Positions 7,979 to 17,590 of a stretch of 64,000 nt of DNA are shown here, in pieces. Within the stretch, counting starts at the first letter, position 1; each line of letters opens with the position of its first letter. The position numbers and the translations under genes were made by a program. The stretch spans positions 1-64,000 of the forward strand of contig NZ_JSYL01000004.1 in NCBI RefSeq assembly GCF_000812865.1, read 5' to 3'. The notes beneath the pieces were generated by a model, which was not told the DNA's origin, did not search any database, and saw only the letters and a program-made list of their open reading frames with translations. The stretch is from Kaistella jeonii. Lineage in GTDB: Bacteria > Bacteroidota > Bacteroidia > Flavobacteriales > Weeksellaceae.

Positions 7979-9541
7979 TTATTGTACGTTTATTACAACA
8001 GGCGGAATTTGTTTTAATGCTTGATTACCTAAACCAGTTGCTGTTGCATTAATATTAAATACATAAGCAATATCACCGTTACGCAATCCTTTTGTTAAAT
8101 TACCAACTGAATTTAATGAATTTCCGTTGATTAACATTCCAGCTTTTCCTGGAACTTTAAACATAAAACTGTTTACTGTGAAGCTTACCGGGAAATCGAA
8201 ATCTGGCATTACAACCGAAACCTTTTGGTTTGGAATTGAACTTGCAGGCATCGAAACCACAAAACTTCCCTGAATTTGACCAACAGGTGGTGGAACGTTT
8301 TTGATTCTGAAATCAAATGCTTGTGAAATTGTACCTCCTTTTGGATCTTTTCCAGAAATCGTTAATTTTACCGTAGAACCTGCTCCTGGAGTTACGGTCC
8401 ATTTTCCTCCACTTCCACTAACAGAAGCTCCTGCTGCTGATAAGGAAATTCCTGACATATCTGCTCCTAAAATAGATCCTGAAATTGGATTTGGTAAACC
8501 TCGGTATAAAACATTCATTTTATCAGCAGTTACGATCGCTCCTTTTTGAGCTTTCAATTCCTGTGCTCCTGCAATTACTTTGTAGGTATGATTATATGTT
8601 AAAGGAATTTCTTTTCCGTTGACATCCTTGAAAGAAATAGTTCCTGCAAAGGTTTTATCACCCAAAGAACCTGTATCTAAATTACGGCTTCCCTGACCAT
8701 TTTCAACTGTTAAACCAGGCATTGTTAAACCAGGTACGTTGCTGGAATAATTTCCAATTGCAACTTTACCTTGCGCAGCTTCACCTTGAATTACGATTGT
8801 TGGCGCAGAAACAATTGCTTGATAAGCATCAAATTTGATGTCTGCATCAATTTTTTCCTGAAGCATTATTGATAATGCATCACCTTGAATTCCTCTGGCA
8901 GAAGATTGAATTACTTCTAAATTAGACAATGCAGCAATTAACGGCTGATTATAGAACTTATATTGCACCCAATTTTTACCATTTCGCAATTGCTTGTATT
9001 CGGTAACCATTTGTTTGTTAGTTCTTGCAACCATCGCTTTCATCAAATTATTCGAACCAAAAGTCTGGTTGATATAACTTTTAAAAGCTTCGATTTTCGT
9101 TTTTAAATCTGCAGTTTTTTTCGAAGGTTTATTTTCGTCACCCGATATAAAAAAAACGTTGGTAGAAGGTTCTGTATTATTTAATGCTGCGAAACTTTCC
9201 TGAATATCTTGCTGATTTTTGTCGTATTCAGCGCCTTTACTCAACTCAGTTTTCAAAGTTTCTATACTTTGAACCAAATCATCAGCTTTTGCTTCTAAAC
9301 CTTTATAATTATTTAAAGGAGCCGCAAAACTATCGGGAGTATTCGCCGCTTTTGCTATTAAAGTCTGCTTGAATATTGAATTATTATTCTCTGTTAGTGC
9401 TCTTGTTTCTTCCAAAGAACCGGTGGTATCTTTGTAAGACCTGATGATTTCTTGGTCAATCTGCATTGCAAGCATTGCAATGAAAACCAGATACATCAAG
9501 TTGATCATCTTCTGACGAGGCGTCTGTTTTCCTTGTGCCAT
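7979..9541 (-). CDS. gldM: Gliding motility / T9SS motor protein GldM (PorM)
   Basis: GldM is the rotating periplasmic part of the type IX secretion motor, anchored in the inner membrane next to GldL. The 520-residue protein starts MAQGKQTPRQKMINLMYLVF, and a single membrane helix (about residues 12-30, INLMYLVFIAMLAMQI) ends near the conserved Asp-Gln. A helical D1 region and three beta-rich domains follow, with PTIVIQGEAAQGKVAIG and VNVLYRGLPNPI-like segments typical of the family. It is 53 nt downstream of gldL and 37 nt upstream of gldN. The length is normal. Confidence 0.95.
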   Translation of the reverse strand: MAQGKQTPRQKMINLMYLVFIAMLAMQIDQEIIRSYKDTTGSLEETRALTENNNSIFKQTLIAKAANTPDSFAAPLNNYKGLEAKADDLVQSIETLKTELSKGAEYDKNQQDIQESFAALNNTEPSTNVFFISGDENKPSKKTADLKTKIEAFKSYINQTFGSNNLMKAMVARTNKQMVTEYKQLRNGKNWVQYKFYNQPLIAALSNLEVIQSSARGIQGDALSIMLQEKIDADIKFDAYQAIVSAPTIVIQGEAAQGKVAIGNYSSNVPGLTMPGLTVENGQGSRNLDTGSLGDKTFAGTISFKDVNGKEIPLTYNHTYKVIAGAQELKAQKGAIVTADKMNVLYRGLPNPISGSILGADMSGISLSAAGASVSGSGGKWTVTPGAGSTVKLTISGKDPKGGTISQAFDFRIKNVPPPVGQIQGSFVVSMPASSIPNQKVSVVMPDFDFPVSFTVNSFMFKVPGKAGMLINGNSLNSVGNLTKGLRNGDIAYVFNINATATGLGNQALKQIPPVVINVQ

Positions 9542-9594
9542 TTCTTTAGTAAATTTTGTTAATAATTAAATTTTAAATATAAATGGTTAGAAAA

Positions 9595-10278
9595 CTATGA
9601 TTTCATCGCGCTAAGCATTCCGCCGTAAACTCTATTAAGACTGTTAAGGTTAGAAGTTAATCCAGATAATTCATCGTTGAATTTTTCTGAATGAGCAGCA
9701 GATTTCTGCATATCTTCTACATACTTCTTGCTGTATTCAGTTTGTGTTTTACCATGCTCTAATTGAAGTGCATATAATGCATTCATACTTTCAAGATGAC
9801 TTGCAGCGAGCATTAACTGGTCGTTATATTTTTGAGTGGAACCTGTAACATCTACAGTTTGGTTAATCTGATCAACTGAAGTTGAAAATTTATCAATTCC
9901 TGTTCTTAATCTATCAAAAAGGCTTACATCTAGTTTAGCATCTGCCAACATTTTATCTAATTTATCAGACAAAGAATTTTCCAATTCTTTAACTTCTGCT
10001 GATTGAAAGCCTACTGTAGAATGCTTAGTACTTGCTGCATGAGAATCTAACAATTCTGGGTAAACATTTTCCCAAGCATAAGATTCTTCCGATTTTGGTG
10101 CATCGAATGCGAAGATGGTGAAAATGATCGCCTCCGTAATCAAACCTATTGCTAAGGTTACATTTCCAGTAAGAGGACCTAAATGCCAGTGAGTCATTTT
10201 GAATAGGGCTCCTAAAATTACGATTGCAGCTCCAATTGAGTAGATAAAGTTGTAAACTCCTTCTTTAGTTTTAAACAT
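9595..10278 (-). CDS. gldL: Gliding motility / T9SS motor protein GldL (PorL)
   Basis: GldL forms the inner-membrane pentamer that uses proton-motive force to turn GldM. The 227-residue protein has two membrane helices in its first ~60 residues (FIYSIGAAIVILGALFKMTH and VTLAIGLITEAIIFTIFAF). The second helix contains the conserved membrane Glu of this motor family. The cytoplasmic remainder is helical and coiled (VKELENSLSDKLDKMLADAK). It lies between gldK (51 nt upstream) and gldM. Confidence 0.95.
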   Translation of the reverse strand: MFKTKEGVYNFIYSIGAAIVILGALFKMTHWHLGPLTGNVTLAIGLITEAIIFTIFAFDAPKSEESYAWENVYPELLDSHAASTKHSTVGFQSAEVKELENSLSDKLDKMLADAKLDVSLFDRLRTGIDKFSTSVDQINQTVDVTGSTQKYNDQLMLAASHLESMNALYALQLEHGKTQTEYSKKYVEDMQKSAAHSEKFNDELSGLTSNLNSLNRVYGGMLSAMKS

Positions 10279-10329
10279 GTGTTATAAATTTGTTTTAGTT
10301 AATAATTATTATTTGTTTTTAAATGCTTT

Positions 10330-11745
10330 CTAGTTTGTTCTTTTTTTGAATTTCGCTGTTCCTTCAGGAATGTCTTGTACGGTTCTGAAACCGATATAAC
10401 TTCTGGCAGAATCTTTTCTTTCGTAATCTCTAGCTCCGTTCATTAATAAATATCCTACATCTTTCCAAGAACCACCTCTTACCGTTTTTCTTACTTCTCT
10501 GTAAGCTTGGTTTGATAGATATGGATTTAATGTAGAAGCAAATTCGTAAGTAGAATTATTATAAGGAGATTCTGTCCACTCTGCTACATTTCCTGCCATA
10601 TCAAATAATCCGAAACCGTTTTTCCCAAACTGTTTCACTGGAGCAGTATATGTATAAGTTCCTTTTTTTTCGTCTTCGATGTAATTACCTCTTTTTGGTT
10701 TGAAGTTGGCTAAATAACAGCCTCTATCATCCATTAAATATGGTCCACCCCAAGGATAAGTTGCATTTTCTTTTCCACCACGTGCAGCATATTCCCACTC
10801 AGCTTCCGTTGGAAGACGGAAAGCCATCGCTTTTTGTTTCTTCTTTTTAAGAGAGTCGTTATAATCTGATTTCAATTTTGATTTAAAATTACAATATGCT
10901 CTCGCTTGATCCCAAGTTACGCCAACAACAGGATAGTTTTTATAAGCACTGTGCCAAAAATAACCATCGTAAAGAGGTTCGTTATACGCATAGTTAAAAT
11001 CTTTGATCCAAACCGTGGTATCAGGATAAACAGCGATACTTTCTTTTTTTAAATATTTTGCACCTCTTGATTTATCTTTAATGGCAGATTCTATATCTTC
11101 CCAATTGTAAGCATATTTCAATTTTCTAGCGTCAATAATTCTTTCATTATTAATTCTTTCCGCAGGTGGAATATAAACTGATTCTAAAATTTCAGCATAT
11201 TGAGCATCGGGATATTCTGAAGTTTTCCAACGTAATGGAACACTCCAATCCAATTTTTTAGATTCGTTATAACCATCTCTTCCACCTTGACCCTCCATAA
11301 ATTCTTGGTAAGGGGTTTTATTTTCTCCAGCTTTTTTTGATAAATAGGCAAAATCTCCAATAGAACCTCCGTCTCCAGCTGATCCACCATCACCGGCAGC
11401 TTCCGCTAGCAAAGAACGTACTATAGAGTCACGAACATAATTGATAAAAACGCGGTATTCTGCATTGGTAATCTCAGTTTCATCCATAAAGAAGGAAGAA
11501 ACAGTTACCGTTTTAAGGCTGGCTTTTTCTGCCTGGTTGGTGAAATCCTGATCAGCAAGACCCATTACATAAGATCCGGCAGGAATTGCGACCATTCCGT
11601 ACGGACGTTCTGCAACAAAAGATTTTGATTTGCTTCTTGGCACTAATTCTCCTTTAATACCTGGTTTTCCAGCGGTAGACTTGCCACCTTTGGAACAAGA
11701 GATGATAAAAGATGCGGATAGTAATATAAGAAATATTCTTTTCAT
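10330..11745 (-). CDS. gldK: Gliding motility / T9SS lipoprotein GldK (PorK)
   Basis: GldK is the outer-membrane lipoprotein of the type IX secretion ring. The 471-residue precursor has a lipoprotein signal (MKRIFLILLSASFIISC, Cys 17) and then an FGE-sulfatase (SUMF1-like) domain: VAIPAGSYVMG, EITNAEYRVFI, RLPTEAEWEYAARGG, NGFGLFDMAGNVAEWT and TVRGGSWKD. In this role the fold is structural, not enzymatic. A short Gly/Asp insertion (AGDGGSAGDGGSIGD, about residues 120-135) is a local oddity. It starts 111 nt after glmS on the same strand, so it may be co-transcribed with glmS or have its own start in the spacer, where TATATTTA is a weak -7 match. Confidence 0.95.
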   Translation of the reverse strand: MKRIFLILLSASFIISCSKGGKSTAGKPGIKGELVPRSKSKSFVAERPYGMVAIPAGSYVMGLADQDFTNQAEKASLKTVTVSSFFMDETEITNAEYRVFINYVRDSIVRSLLAEAAGDGGSAGDGGSIGDFAYLSKKAGENKTPYQEFMEGQGGRDGYNESKKLDWSVPLRWKTSEYPDAQYAEILESVYIPPAERINNERIIDARKLKYAYNWEDIESAIKDKSRGAKYLKKESIAVYPDTTVWIKDFNYAYNEPLYDGYFWHSAYKNYPVVGVTWDQARAYCNFKSKLKSDYNDSLKKKKQKAMAFRLPTEAEWEYAARGGKENATYPWGGPYLMDDRGCYLANFKPKRGNYIEDEKKGTYTYTAPVKQFGKNGFGLFDMAGNVAEWTESPYNNSTYEFASTLNPYLSNQAYREVRKTVRGGSWKDVGYLLMNGARDYERKDSARSYIGFRTVQDIPEGTAKFKKRTN

Positions 11746-11856
11746 TCTATTTATTGAAATTAAGCGGTAAATATATAATTTTTTGGAAAAACAATTATGA
11801 TTTTTTTTCCAAAACGAAAAAATGTTTGAATTATTTTATAAAAATTAACATTATTT

Positions 11857-13707
11857 TTATTCTACGGTAACAGATTTTGCGAGATTTCTAGGTTGATCCA
11901 CATTTGCACCTCTGTAAACTGCAATGTAATAAGCCAATAACTGCAACGGTATAGAAGCAATAATTGGAGAAAAACATTCTGAAGTTTCTGGGAACTCAAT
12001 CACAAAATCTGCAACAGATGCTACTTGTGTATCACCCTTGTTCACCAATGCGATAATTCTTCCTTTTCTAGCCTTAATTTCCTGCACATTGCTCACGATT
12101 TTATCATAGTGACCCTGCTTCGGTGCAATGATTACAATTGGCATATTTTCGTCGATCAACGCAATTGGACCATGCTTCATTTCTGCTGCAGGATATCCTT
12201 CTGCGTGGATGTATGAGATCTCTTTTAATTTAAGAGCACCTTCCAAAGCTGCAGGGAAATTATAACCTCTTCCTAAATAAAGGAAATTTTGAGCGCCAAT
12301 AAAATGTTTTGCAATTTCTTTAACATGTTCGTGAGTACTTTCTAATACTTCTTCCACTTTTTTCGGAAGGGCATCAAGCTCAGTAATCAATTTCATGAAT
12401 TCCTGATTGCTCAAATGACCGTTGTGCTTTCCTAATTTTAATGCAATTAAAGAAAGGACAGTCAACTGGGAAGTAAATGCTTTTGTAGAAGCTACGCCGA
12501 TCTCCGGTCCTGCATGGGTATAAGAACCTGCATCTGTAATTCGAGAAATTGAAGAATCTACAACGTTACAAATCCCATAAACAAATGCACCTTTTTCTTT
12601 GGCCATTTTTATTGCAGCCATTGTATCTGCAGTTTCTCCAGACTGGGAAATTGCAATTACAATGTCCTTATCAGTAATAATCGGGTTTCTGTAACGGAAT
12701 TCTGAAGCATATTCAACCTCAACAGGAATTCTCGCAAATTCTTCGATTAAATATTCGCCGATTAAACCGGCATGCCAGGAAGTTCCACAAGCAATTATCG
12801 TAATTTTCTGTGCCTGATTTAATCTTTCGAGGTGATCCCAGATTCCGGCCATTTTGATGATGCCTTCCTCTACCAGTAATCTTCCTCTTAAAGTATCATG
12901 AATCGATTTTGGCTGTTCGAAAATTTCTTTCAGCATAAAATGTTCGTAACCTCCTTTTTCAATTTGCTCCAAACTCAGTTTTAATTGCTGAACTTCTGGA
13001 GTAATCTTCACATTGTCTTTAATATTTCGAATATCAACGCCATTTTTCAGGGAAATAGTCGCCATGTGACCTTCTTCTAAATAAACAGCTTCCTTAGTAA
13101 ACTCTACAAAAGGAGAAGCATCTGAAGCAATAAAATATTCGCTATTTCCTAAACCAATTGCCAATGGAGAACCTAATCTCGCAACCACTAATACGCCCGG
13201 AAAATCTTCGTGCATTACCGTAATCGCGTAAGCTCCATATACTTCATTTAAAGCATATCTCACTGCAGTAGGGAAATCAATATCGGTATTAATGTCCATA
13301 AAATACTGAATAAGATTTACCAAAACTTCGGTATCGGTTTCTGAATGAAAAACGAAACCTTTCTCAGTAAGCATAATTTTAATCGTATCGTAATTTTCGA
13401 TAATCCCGTTGTGAACTATGGCAATTTTACCATTGTTTGAAAGATGTGGGTGAGAATTTCGATCGCTGGGAACGCCATGAGTTGCCCATCTTGTATGACC
13501 CATTCCAACATGCGATTTGCCTATAAGATTTTTTGATATCGCTACTAAATCTTCAACTTTTCCCTTGGTTTTCGCTACGTCAAAGTTTGATCCTTGTTCT
13601 AAAACTATACCTGCACTGTCATAACCTCTATATTCTAATCTCCGAAGTCCGTTTATAACTACTTCATATGCATCCTGAAATCCAGTATATCCTACAATAC
13701 CACACAT
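11857..13707 (-). CDS. glmS: Glutamine-fructose-6-phosphate aminotransferase (isomerizing)
   Basis: GlmS makes glucosamine 6-phosphate from fructose 6-phosphate and glutamine, the first step toward UDP-GlcNAc for peptidoglycan and LPS. The 616-residue protein starts MCGIVGY, with Cys 2 as the glutaminase nucleophile after Met removal. GHTRWATHG and HNGIIENYDTIK follow in the glutaminase half, with two SIS domains in the second half (ACGTSWHAGLIGEYLIEE, AISQSGETADTMAAI, GRGYNFPAALEGALKLKE). It ends NLAKSVTVE, as is normal. It is 25 nt downstream of the DUF4270 gene and upstream of gldK. The 25-nt leader leaves no room for a glmS ribozyme. Confidence 0.97.
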   Translation of the reverse strand: MCGIVGYTGFQDAYEVVINGLRRLEYRGYDSAGIVLEQGSNFDVAKTKGKVEDLVAISKNLIGKSHVGMGHTRWATHGVPSDRNSHPHLSNNGKIAIVHNGIIENYDTIKIMLTEKGFVFHSETDTEVLVNLIQYFMDINTDIDFPTAVRYALNEVYGAYAITVMHEDFPGVLVVARLGSPLAIGLGNSEYFIASDASPFVEFTKEAVYLEEGHMATISLKNGVDIRNIKDNVKITPEVQQLKLSLEQIEKGGYEHFMLKEIFEQPKSIHDTLRGRLLVEEGIIKMAGIWDHLERLNQAQKITIIACGTSWHAGLIGEYLIEEFARIPVEVEYASEFRYRNPIITDKDIVIAISQSGETADTMAAIKMAKEKGAFVYGICNVVDSSISRITDAGSYTHAGPEIGVASTKAFTSQLTVLSLIALKLGKHNGHLSNQEFMKLITELDALPKKVEEVLESTHEHVKEIAKHFIGAQNFLYLGRGYNFPAALEGALKLKEISYIHAEGYPAAEMKHGPIALIDENMPIVIIAPKQGHYDKIVSNVQEIKARKGRIIALVNKGDTQVASVADFVIEFPETSECFSPIIASIPLQLLAYYIAVYRGANVDQPRNLAKSVTVE

Positions 13708-13732
13708 AAATTTTATTCTTTAATTATTACTA

Positions 13733-15310
13733 TTACTTTTTACCGTAGGTCAAAATCAACTTAGGACTTTGAACGTTATTGGCTTCTGTTCCTATAAACA
13801 CTGCTCTAAATGGGGTAAAAGATCTTGAATTAAAATTCTGCTGACCTAATGATTTATACTGTATTCCTAACAAATTACCGTTTGCATCTGTCGTATAATT
13901 ACCAACATTTAAGATAAGGTCATTATTCTTCGATTCGGTTTCAATAATATTCTTGAACGTTTGTGTAATTCCTATGTCATAATACGCAGGATTTTTGTCT
14001 AAGTCATAAGCTTTAACCAGATTATAATTTCCAGTATATGCCAAAGCGCTAATGTCTGTAAGGAAATCTTTAAGGTACTGAGCTTCCCCAGTAAGACTTA
14101 AATCTCGCTGTCTCACAACGAAAGTAATCGGTTTTCTGTAAGAGTTGTTCCAATTAACTGCATCCGTATAAATCCTGATTTTTGCTGAAATAATTCCAAT
14201 CTTATCGTTTTTATACATCGCTTTGATCGCATCTACAGTTGCAAGAGGAACTCGAAGACCTATTCCTGGACCACCCATTCCCTGTGCGTAAATTCTTGAA
14301 TCTCCAGTCACTTCATTCGATGAAGCCAAAGCAGTTTCAGAAGGCGTTCCCGCTCTTACGAAATCGATTTGACTAAAATGAGTATTCGATGAACCTACAT
14401 CCATCGGATAAACCATCTGCTCACGAGTTGTTGTTGTACCATCAACTTTATCCTTTTTGTAGTACAGATTAATGACCATTGAATTGGGGTCGAAATTGAA
14501 AATATACCCATCGTTTTCATCAACAGAAATTTTCAAACCTTTAAAATATCTTATAAATGAAGCTGCATCAGTAAGTTCTGGCGCAGTACCTTTAGTAATG
14601 ATTTTATTCTGAAAAAATGCAGAATCCATTGGGATTCTTATTGTGGCATCTCTTTGAAAAAGAACACTGTTATCTGTTTTTTTTGTAATTACTATCGAAT
14701 TAACATCTCCTTTGAAAACCTTGGAACCAATAACACTACCTGTACCAACGATTTTGTTTGATCTAATTTGATCAGTATTCCCGCCAAGAAAATCTGTTAC
14801 TTCACGCACTTTTATATTAAAAGTAGTTTTAGTACCACCAAGCTTAGCTTTACCGTATTTGGTTACCGGATAATTATTGACCACTTTTTTTGCCTCAACC
14901 GCTCCTATTGGATAAATATAGGTTTCATCAGTGGTTGTCGTTATTGAATCTGCTGCATATAATGGTTTTATGACCAAAACTGCAGAATCTATAATCGGAT
15001 TTACCCCAAAATTTGGTGCATAAGAACTTAAACGAACCTGCGTAACAAAAGCTGATTTCTGCAACCCAAACTGTGATTCGCTAAAAGCACCAAGAGTAGC
15101 ACTATTAAGACGAACAGCATCAGTTCGGATCGTATCACCGTTCTTTGCATTATAAGCAATAACAGGATACAAAGTTTCTGTTCCTTGTGCACCGTTCTGA
15201 AAAAATTGTGAACCAAGTTGATCTGGATCAGGTTCACAATTCCACAAAATTAAACTCCCAATCACCAATGTTGCGGTAATTTTGAATAATTTTTGAATAT
15301 TATTTATCAT
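13733..15310 (-). CDS. DUF4270 family lipoprotein
   Basis: The 525-residue protein has a lipoprotein signal (TLVIGSLILWNC, Cys about residue 25) followed by EPDPDQLGSQF, the opening typical of DUF4270 proteins. The remainder is beta-rich with no catalytic motif I can recognise (DSAVLVIKP, PITFVVRQRDLSLTGEAQYL, SPKLILTYGKK at the end). It is probably outer-membrane or periplasmic. The function of the family is unknown. It sits between a GT5-like gene (14 nt upstream) and glmS (25 nt downstream), the first part of a likely operon leading into gldKLMN. Confidence 0.82.
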   Translation of the reverse strand: MINNIQKLFKITATLVIGSLILWNCEPDPDQLGSQFFQNGAQGTETLYPVIAYNAKNGDTIRTDAVRLNSATLGAFSESQFGLQKSAFVTQVRLSSYAPNFGVNPIIDSAVLVIKPLYAADSITTTTDETYIYPIGAVEAKKVVNNYPVTKYGKAKLGGTKTTFNIKVREVTDFLGGNTDQIRSNKIVGTGSVIGSKVFKGDVNSIVITKKTDNSVLFQRDATIRIPMDSAFFQNKIITKGTAPELTDAASFIRYFKGLKISVDENDGYIFNFDPNSMVINLYYKKDKVDGTTTTREQMVYPMDVGSSNTHFSQIDFVRAGTPSETALASSNEVTGDSRIYAQGMGGPGIGLRVPLATVDAIKAMYKNDKIGIISAKIRIYTDAVNWNNSYRKPITFVVRQRDLSLTGEAQYLKDFLTDISALAYTGNYNLVKAYDLDKNPAYYDIGITQTFKNIIETESKNNDLILNVGNYTTDANGNLLGIQYKSLGQQNFNSRSFTPFRAVFIGTEANNVQSPKLILTYGKK

Positions 15311-15324
15311 TAAAAAAAAATTGT

Positions 15325-16095
15325 TTAGTATAAATTATTGATGGAAGCAGCGTCGATGTACTCAGATTTTGTAGTCTCGGTTTTGTCAAAAGCTTCTTTG
15401 AGTTCATCTTGTAAGAACTCATCGCCTTTTAAAACTACATCTACCAAATCCATACTGTCGATAACGAATTGTTGAAAACTCGGTTTTTTAAACGCTTTTA
15501 GTGCAGTAATATTGTCAAATTTCATTTTTTCTTCTATCGTTGCAGGAAGGGCTAAATCTTCCTCATTATAAACAGATAGAACAATTTTTGAATCTTTAAA
15601 ATAAGAATCGTTTTTGTAAAAAGTTTTTAGATAAACTGGAATAAAAGAGGACATCCAACCATTTAAATGAATAACATCTGGAACCCAGTTAAGCTTTTTA
15701 ATAGTTTCTATAACTCCTCTTGCAAAGAAAATAGCTCGCTCATCATTATCGTCAAAAGGTTTTCCCTCATCATCGATATAAAATTGTTTTCTTTTGAAAT
15801 ACTCTTCATTGTCTATGAAATAAACCTGAAGTCTTTCTCCCGGAAGAGAAGCTACTTTAATGATTAAGGGTTGATCGAGATCATTAATAATAATATTCAT
15901 CCCCGAAAGGCGAATTACTTCGTGAAGCTGAAACTTGCGTTCGCTAATTTGGCCAAATCTTGGCATGAAAACTCTAACGTCATTCCCTCCTTGGTGCATT
16001 TTGAGTGCCATTTTACTCACCATTGTTGCTATGTTACTGTCTTCCTGATAAGGATACAGTTCTGTGGTGACGTATAATACTTTTTGGTTCGGCAT
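15325..16095 (-). CDS. GT5-like glycogen-synthase N-domain protein (half enzyme)
   Basis: The chosen start, MPNQKVLYVTTELYPYQED, gives 256 residues; an in-frame start 48 nt earlier would add a sequence unlike the family. The protein matches only the N-terminal Rossmann domain of starch/glycogen synthases (GT5): LYVTTELYPY, VRVFMPRFGQISERKFQ, PDVIHLNGWMSSFIPVYL. The C-terminal half with the ADP-glucose site is missing, although the gene is intact. Such short forms recur in Flavobacteriia, so it is probably not a recent truncation. Alone it should not be a working glycogen synthase; its role is unknown. It is the first gene of the run into DUF4270 and glmS and is divergent from panC. Confidence 0.78.
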   Translation of the reverse strand: MPNQKVLYVTTELYPYQEDSNIATMVSKMALKMHQGGNDVRVFMPRFGQISERKFQLHEVIRLSGMNIIINDLDQPLIIKVASLPGERLQVYFIDNEEYFKRKQFYIDDEGKPFDDNDERAIFFARGVIETIKKLNWVPDVIHLNGWMSSFIPVYLKTFYKNDSYFKDSKIVLSVYNEEDLALPATIEEKMKFDNITALKAFKKPSFQQFVIDSMDLVDVVLKGDEFLQDELKEAFDKTETTKSEYIDAASINNLY

Positions 16096-16289
16096 AAATT
16101 CTATCGTTCTTCTTATGATTAAGCAGAATATTCTACAGCGCAAAATTACGAAATTTTAAACGAATATTTTTTAATTAATATATTTTAATAATTATAATTT
16201 CAGCCACTTGGTTTTTCTGCAAAATATTTTATTTTATTTAAGTAATTTTTTAGCAGAAATTCCTATTTTTACATTGATATTATAACACT

Positions 16290-17138
16290 ATGAAAATTTT
16301 TAAATCGAAGAAGACCTTCCACGATTATATTGAAAGACAACGGGAAATGGGTAAGAAAATTGGTTTTGCTCCTACAATGGGTGCGCTTCACCAAGGACAT
16401 ATTTCTCTATATGAAGCTGCGAGCAAAGAAAATGACTTGGTCTTCTCCTCCATTTTTGTAAATCCTACTCAATTTAATAATGCTGCAGATTTAGAAAAAT
16501 ATCCCCGAAATATTGAAAATGACCTTAAAATCTTAGAAAATTCAGATTATGTAGATGCTGTTTATATTCCAGAAGTTTCCGATTTATATCCGGATGGATT
16601 AAAAAGCAAATCTTATGATTTCGATGGTTTGGAAAATGAAATGGAGGGAAAATTTCGTCCGGGACATTTTGATGGCGTCGGAACGGTGGTTGAAGAATTG
16701 TTGCTGCAGGTACAACCCGACAATGCATATTTCGGTGAAAAAGATTTTCAGCAACTGGTGATTATAGAAAAATTAGTAGAAAAATTAAAACTGCCTGTAA
16801 AAATTCATGGTGTTGCGATTTATCGGGAGAAAAACGGATTGGCGATGAGTTCCCGCAATGAAAGACTAAGCGCAGAACAGCGGGAAGCTTCTAAAATCAT
16901 CTACGAAACTTTATTAAAAGTAAATGACTGGTTTCGAATTATCACTGTTCCAGAAATCAACCAACGGGTAAAAGATATTTTCGAAGACCAGAGAGGAATG
17001 GTTTTGGAATATTTTGAAATCTCCGACGAACAAACCTTGAAAGAAACCGATTTCTTTTACAAAGGACATAATTATCGTGCGTTTATAGTTGTTTTTGTAA
17101 ATGAGGTGCGGTTGATTGATAATATGCATTTGGAGTAA
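16290..17138 (+). CDS. panC: Pantoate-beta-alanine ligase
   Basis: PanC condenses pantoate and beta-alanine with ATP to give pantothenate, the coenzyme A precursor. The 282-residue protein shows the HIGH-type motif region FAPTMGALHQGHISL, then FVNPTQFN, a GDGVGTVV-like pantoate segment (RPGHFDGVGTVVEELL), YFGEKDFQQL, and GLAMSSRNERLS as the KMSKS-like loop. It is cytoplasmic and of normal length. It is divergent from the GT5-like gene across a 194-nt AT-rich spacer. No other pan genes are adjacent. Confidence 0.97.
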   Translation: MKIFKSKKTFHDYIERQREMGKKIGFAPTMGALHQGHISLYEAASKENDLVFSSIFVNPTQFNNAADLEKYPRNIENDLKILENSDYVDAVYIPEVSDLYPDGLKSKSYDFDGLENEMEGKFRPGHFDGVGTVVEELLLQVQPDNAYFGEKDFQQLVIIEKLVEKLKLPVKIHGVAIYREKNGLAMSSRNERLSAEQREASKIIYETLLKVNDWFRIITVPEINQRVKDIFEDQRGMVLEYFEISDEQTLKETDFFYKGHNYRAFIVVFVNEVRLIDNMHLE

Positions 17139-17267
17139 ATTCAAATATTTTAAAGAAATAATGTTCTATTTCTTTAAAAATACTTAGAACCTAATCCTTG
17201 GCTTACAGCGATTTTCTAAAATGAAAATCTGTTTTCAAATAAAACATACAATTATCCACAAAACATC

Positions 17268-17294
17268 AAAAGTCTTCCTAGTGGGAAGACTTTT
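17268..17294. terminator. Bidirectional terminator hairpin between panC and the tRNA cluster
   Basis: A perfect 11-bp stem (AAAAGTCTTCC 17268-17278 and GGAAGACTTTT 17284-17294) closes a 5-nt loop. The stem carries A/T tails on both sides, so it can serve panC from the left and tRNA transcripts from the right. There is no long separate T-run. An AT-only near-palindrome (about 17145-17186) directly after panC may also help. Confidence 0.6.
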
Positions 17295-17322
17295 GAAAAC
17301 CAAATCACAAAATATTAATATG

Positions 17323-17353
17323 AAAAAAAAAATTACTTCCGAAGAAGTAATTT
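17323..17353 (-). terminator. Terminator after the last tRNA-Lys
   Basis: On the minus strand a 10-bp stem (AAATTACTTC / GAAGTAATTT) with a TTCG tetraloop is followed by a run of T (complement of the A-run 17323-17330). It begins 3 nt past the tRNA discriminator base. This is a classic rho-independent terminator. Confidence 0.9.
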
Positions 17354-17355
17354 AG

Positions 17356-17428
17356 TGACCCGGCTGGGATTCGAACCCAGGACCCATACATTAAAAGTGT
17401 ATTGCTCTACCAGCTGAGCTACCGAGTC
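17356..17428 (-). tRNA. tRNA-Lys (anticodon TTT), copy 1
   Basis: A 73-nt cloverleaf on the minus strand. The acceptor is GACTCGG / CCGGGTC with one G-T pair, the D-loop is AGCTCAGCTGGTAGAGC, the anticodon loop is CTTTTAA with anticodon TTT, and the T-arm holds GGTTCGAATCC. CCA is not encoded. It is identical to the copy at 17641-17713, and the identity extends a few bases into both flanks (78 bp in all). Confidence 0.97.
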
Positions 17429-17507
17429 GGTCTTTTTAAAATAAGTTATGGGTAATTAGTAATCTAAAACTACTTACAAACTATTACTCACTGCTTATGC
17501 GTTGTTG

Positions 17508-17590
17508 TGCCTGCGACTGGACTCGAACCAGCACATCCATAGGAAACCACCCCCTCAAGATGGCGTGTCTACCAATTTCACCACGCAGGC
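17508..17590 (-). tRNA. tRNA-Leu (anticodon GAG)
   Basis: An 83-nt class II tRNA on the minus strand. The acceptor is GCCTGCG / CGCAGGC, the anticodon stem is CCATC / GGTGG around loop TTGAGGG (anticodon GAG), a long variable arm follows, and the T-arm holds GGTTCGAGTCC. CCA is not encoded. It lies between two identical tRNA-Lys genes and directly follows a terminator hairpin. Confidence 0.95.

Noticed and set aside
13708..13732. glmS ribozyme
   Set aside because: The spacer before glmS is only 25 nt and the ribozyme is not known from Bacteroidota.
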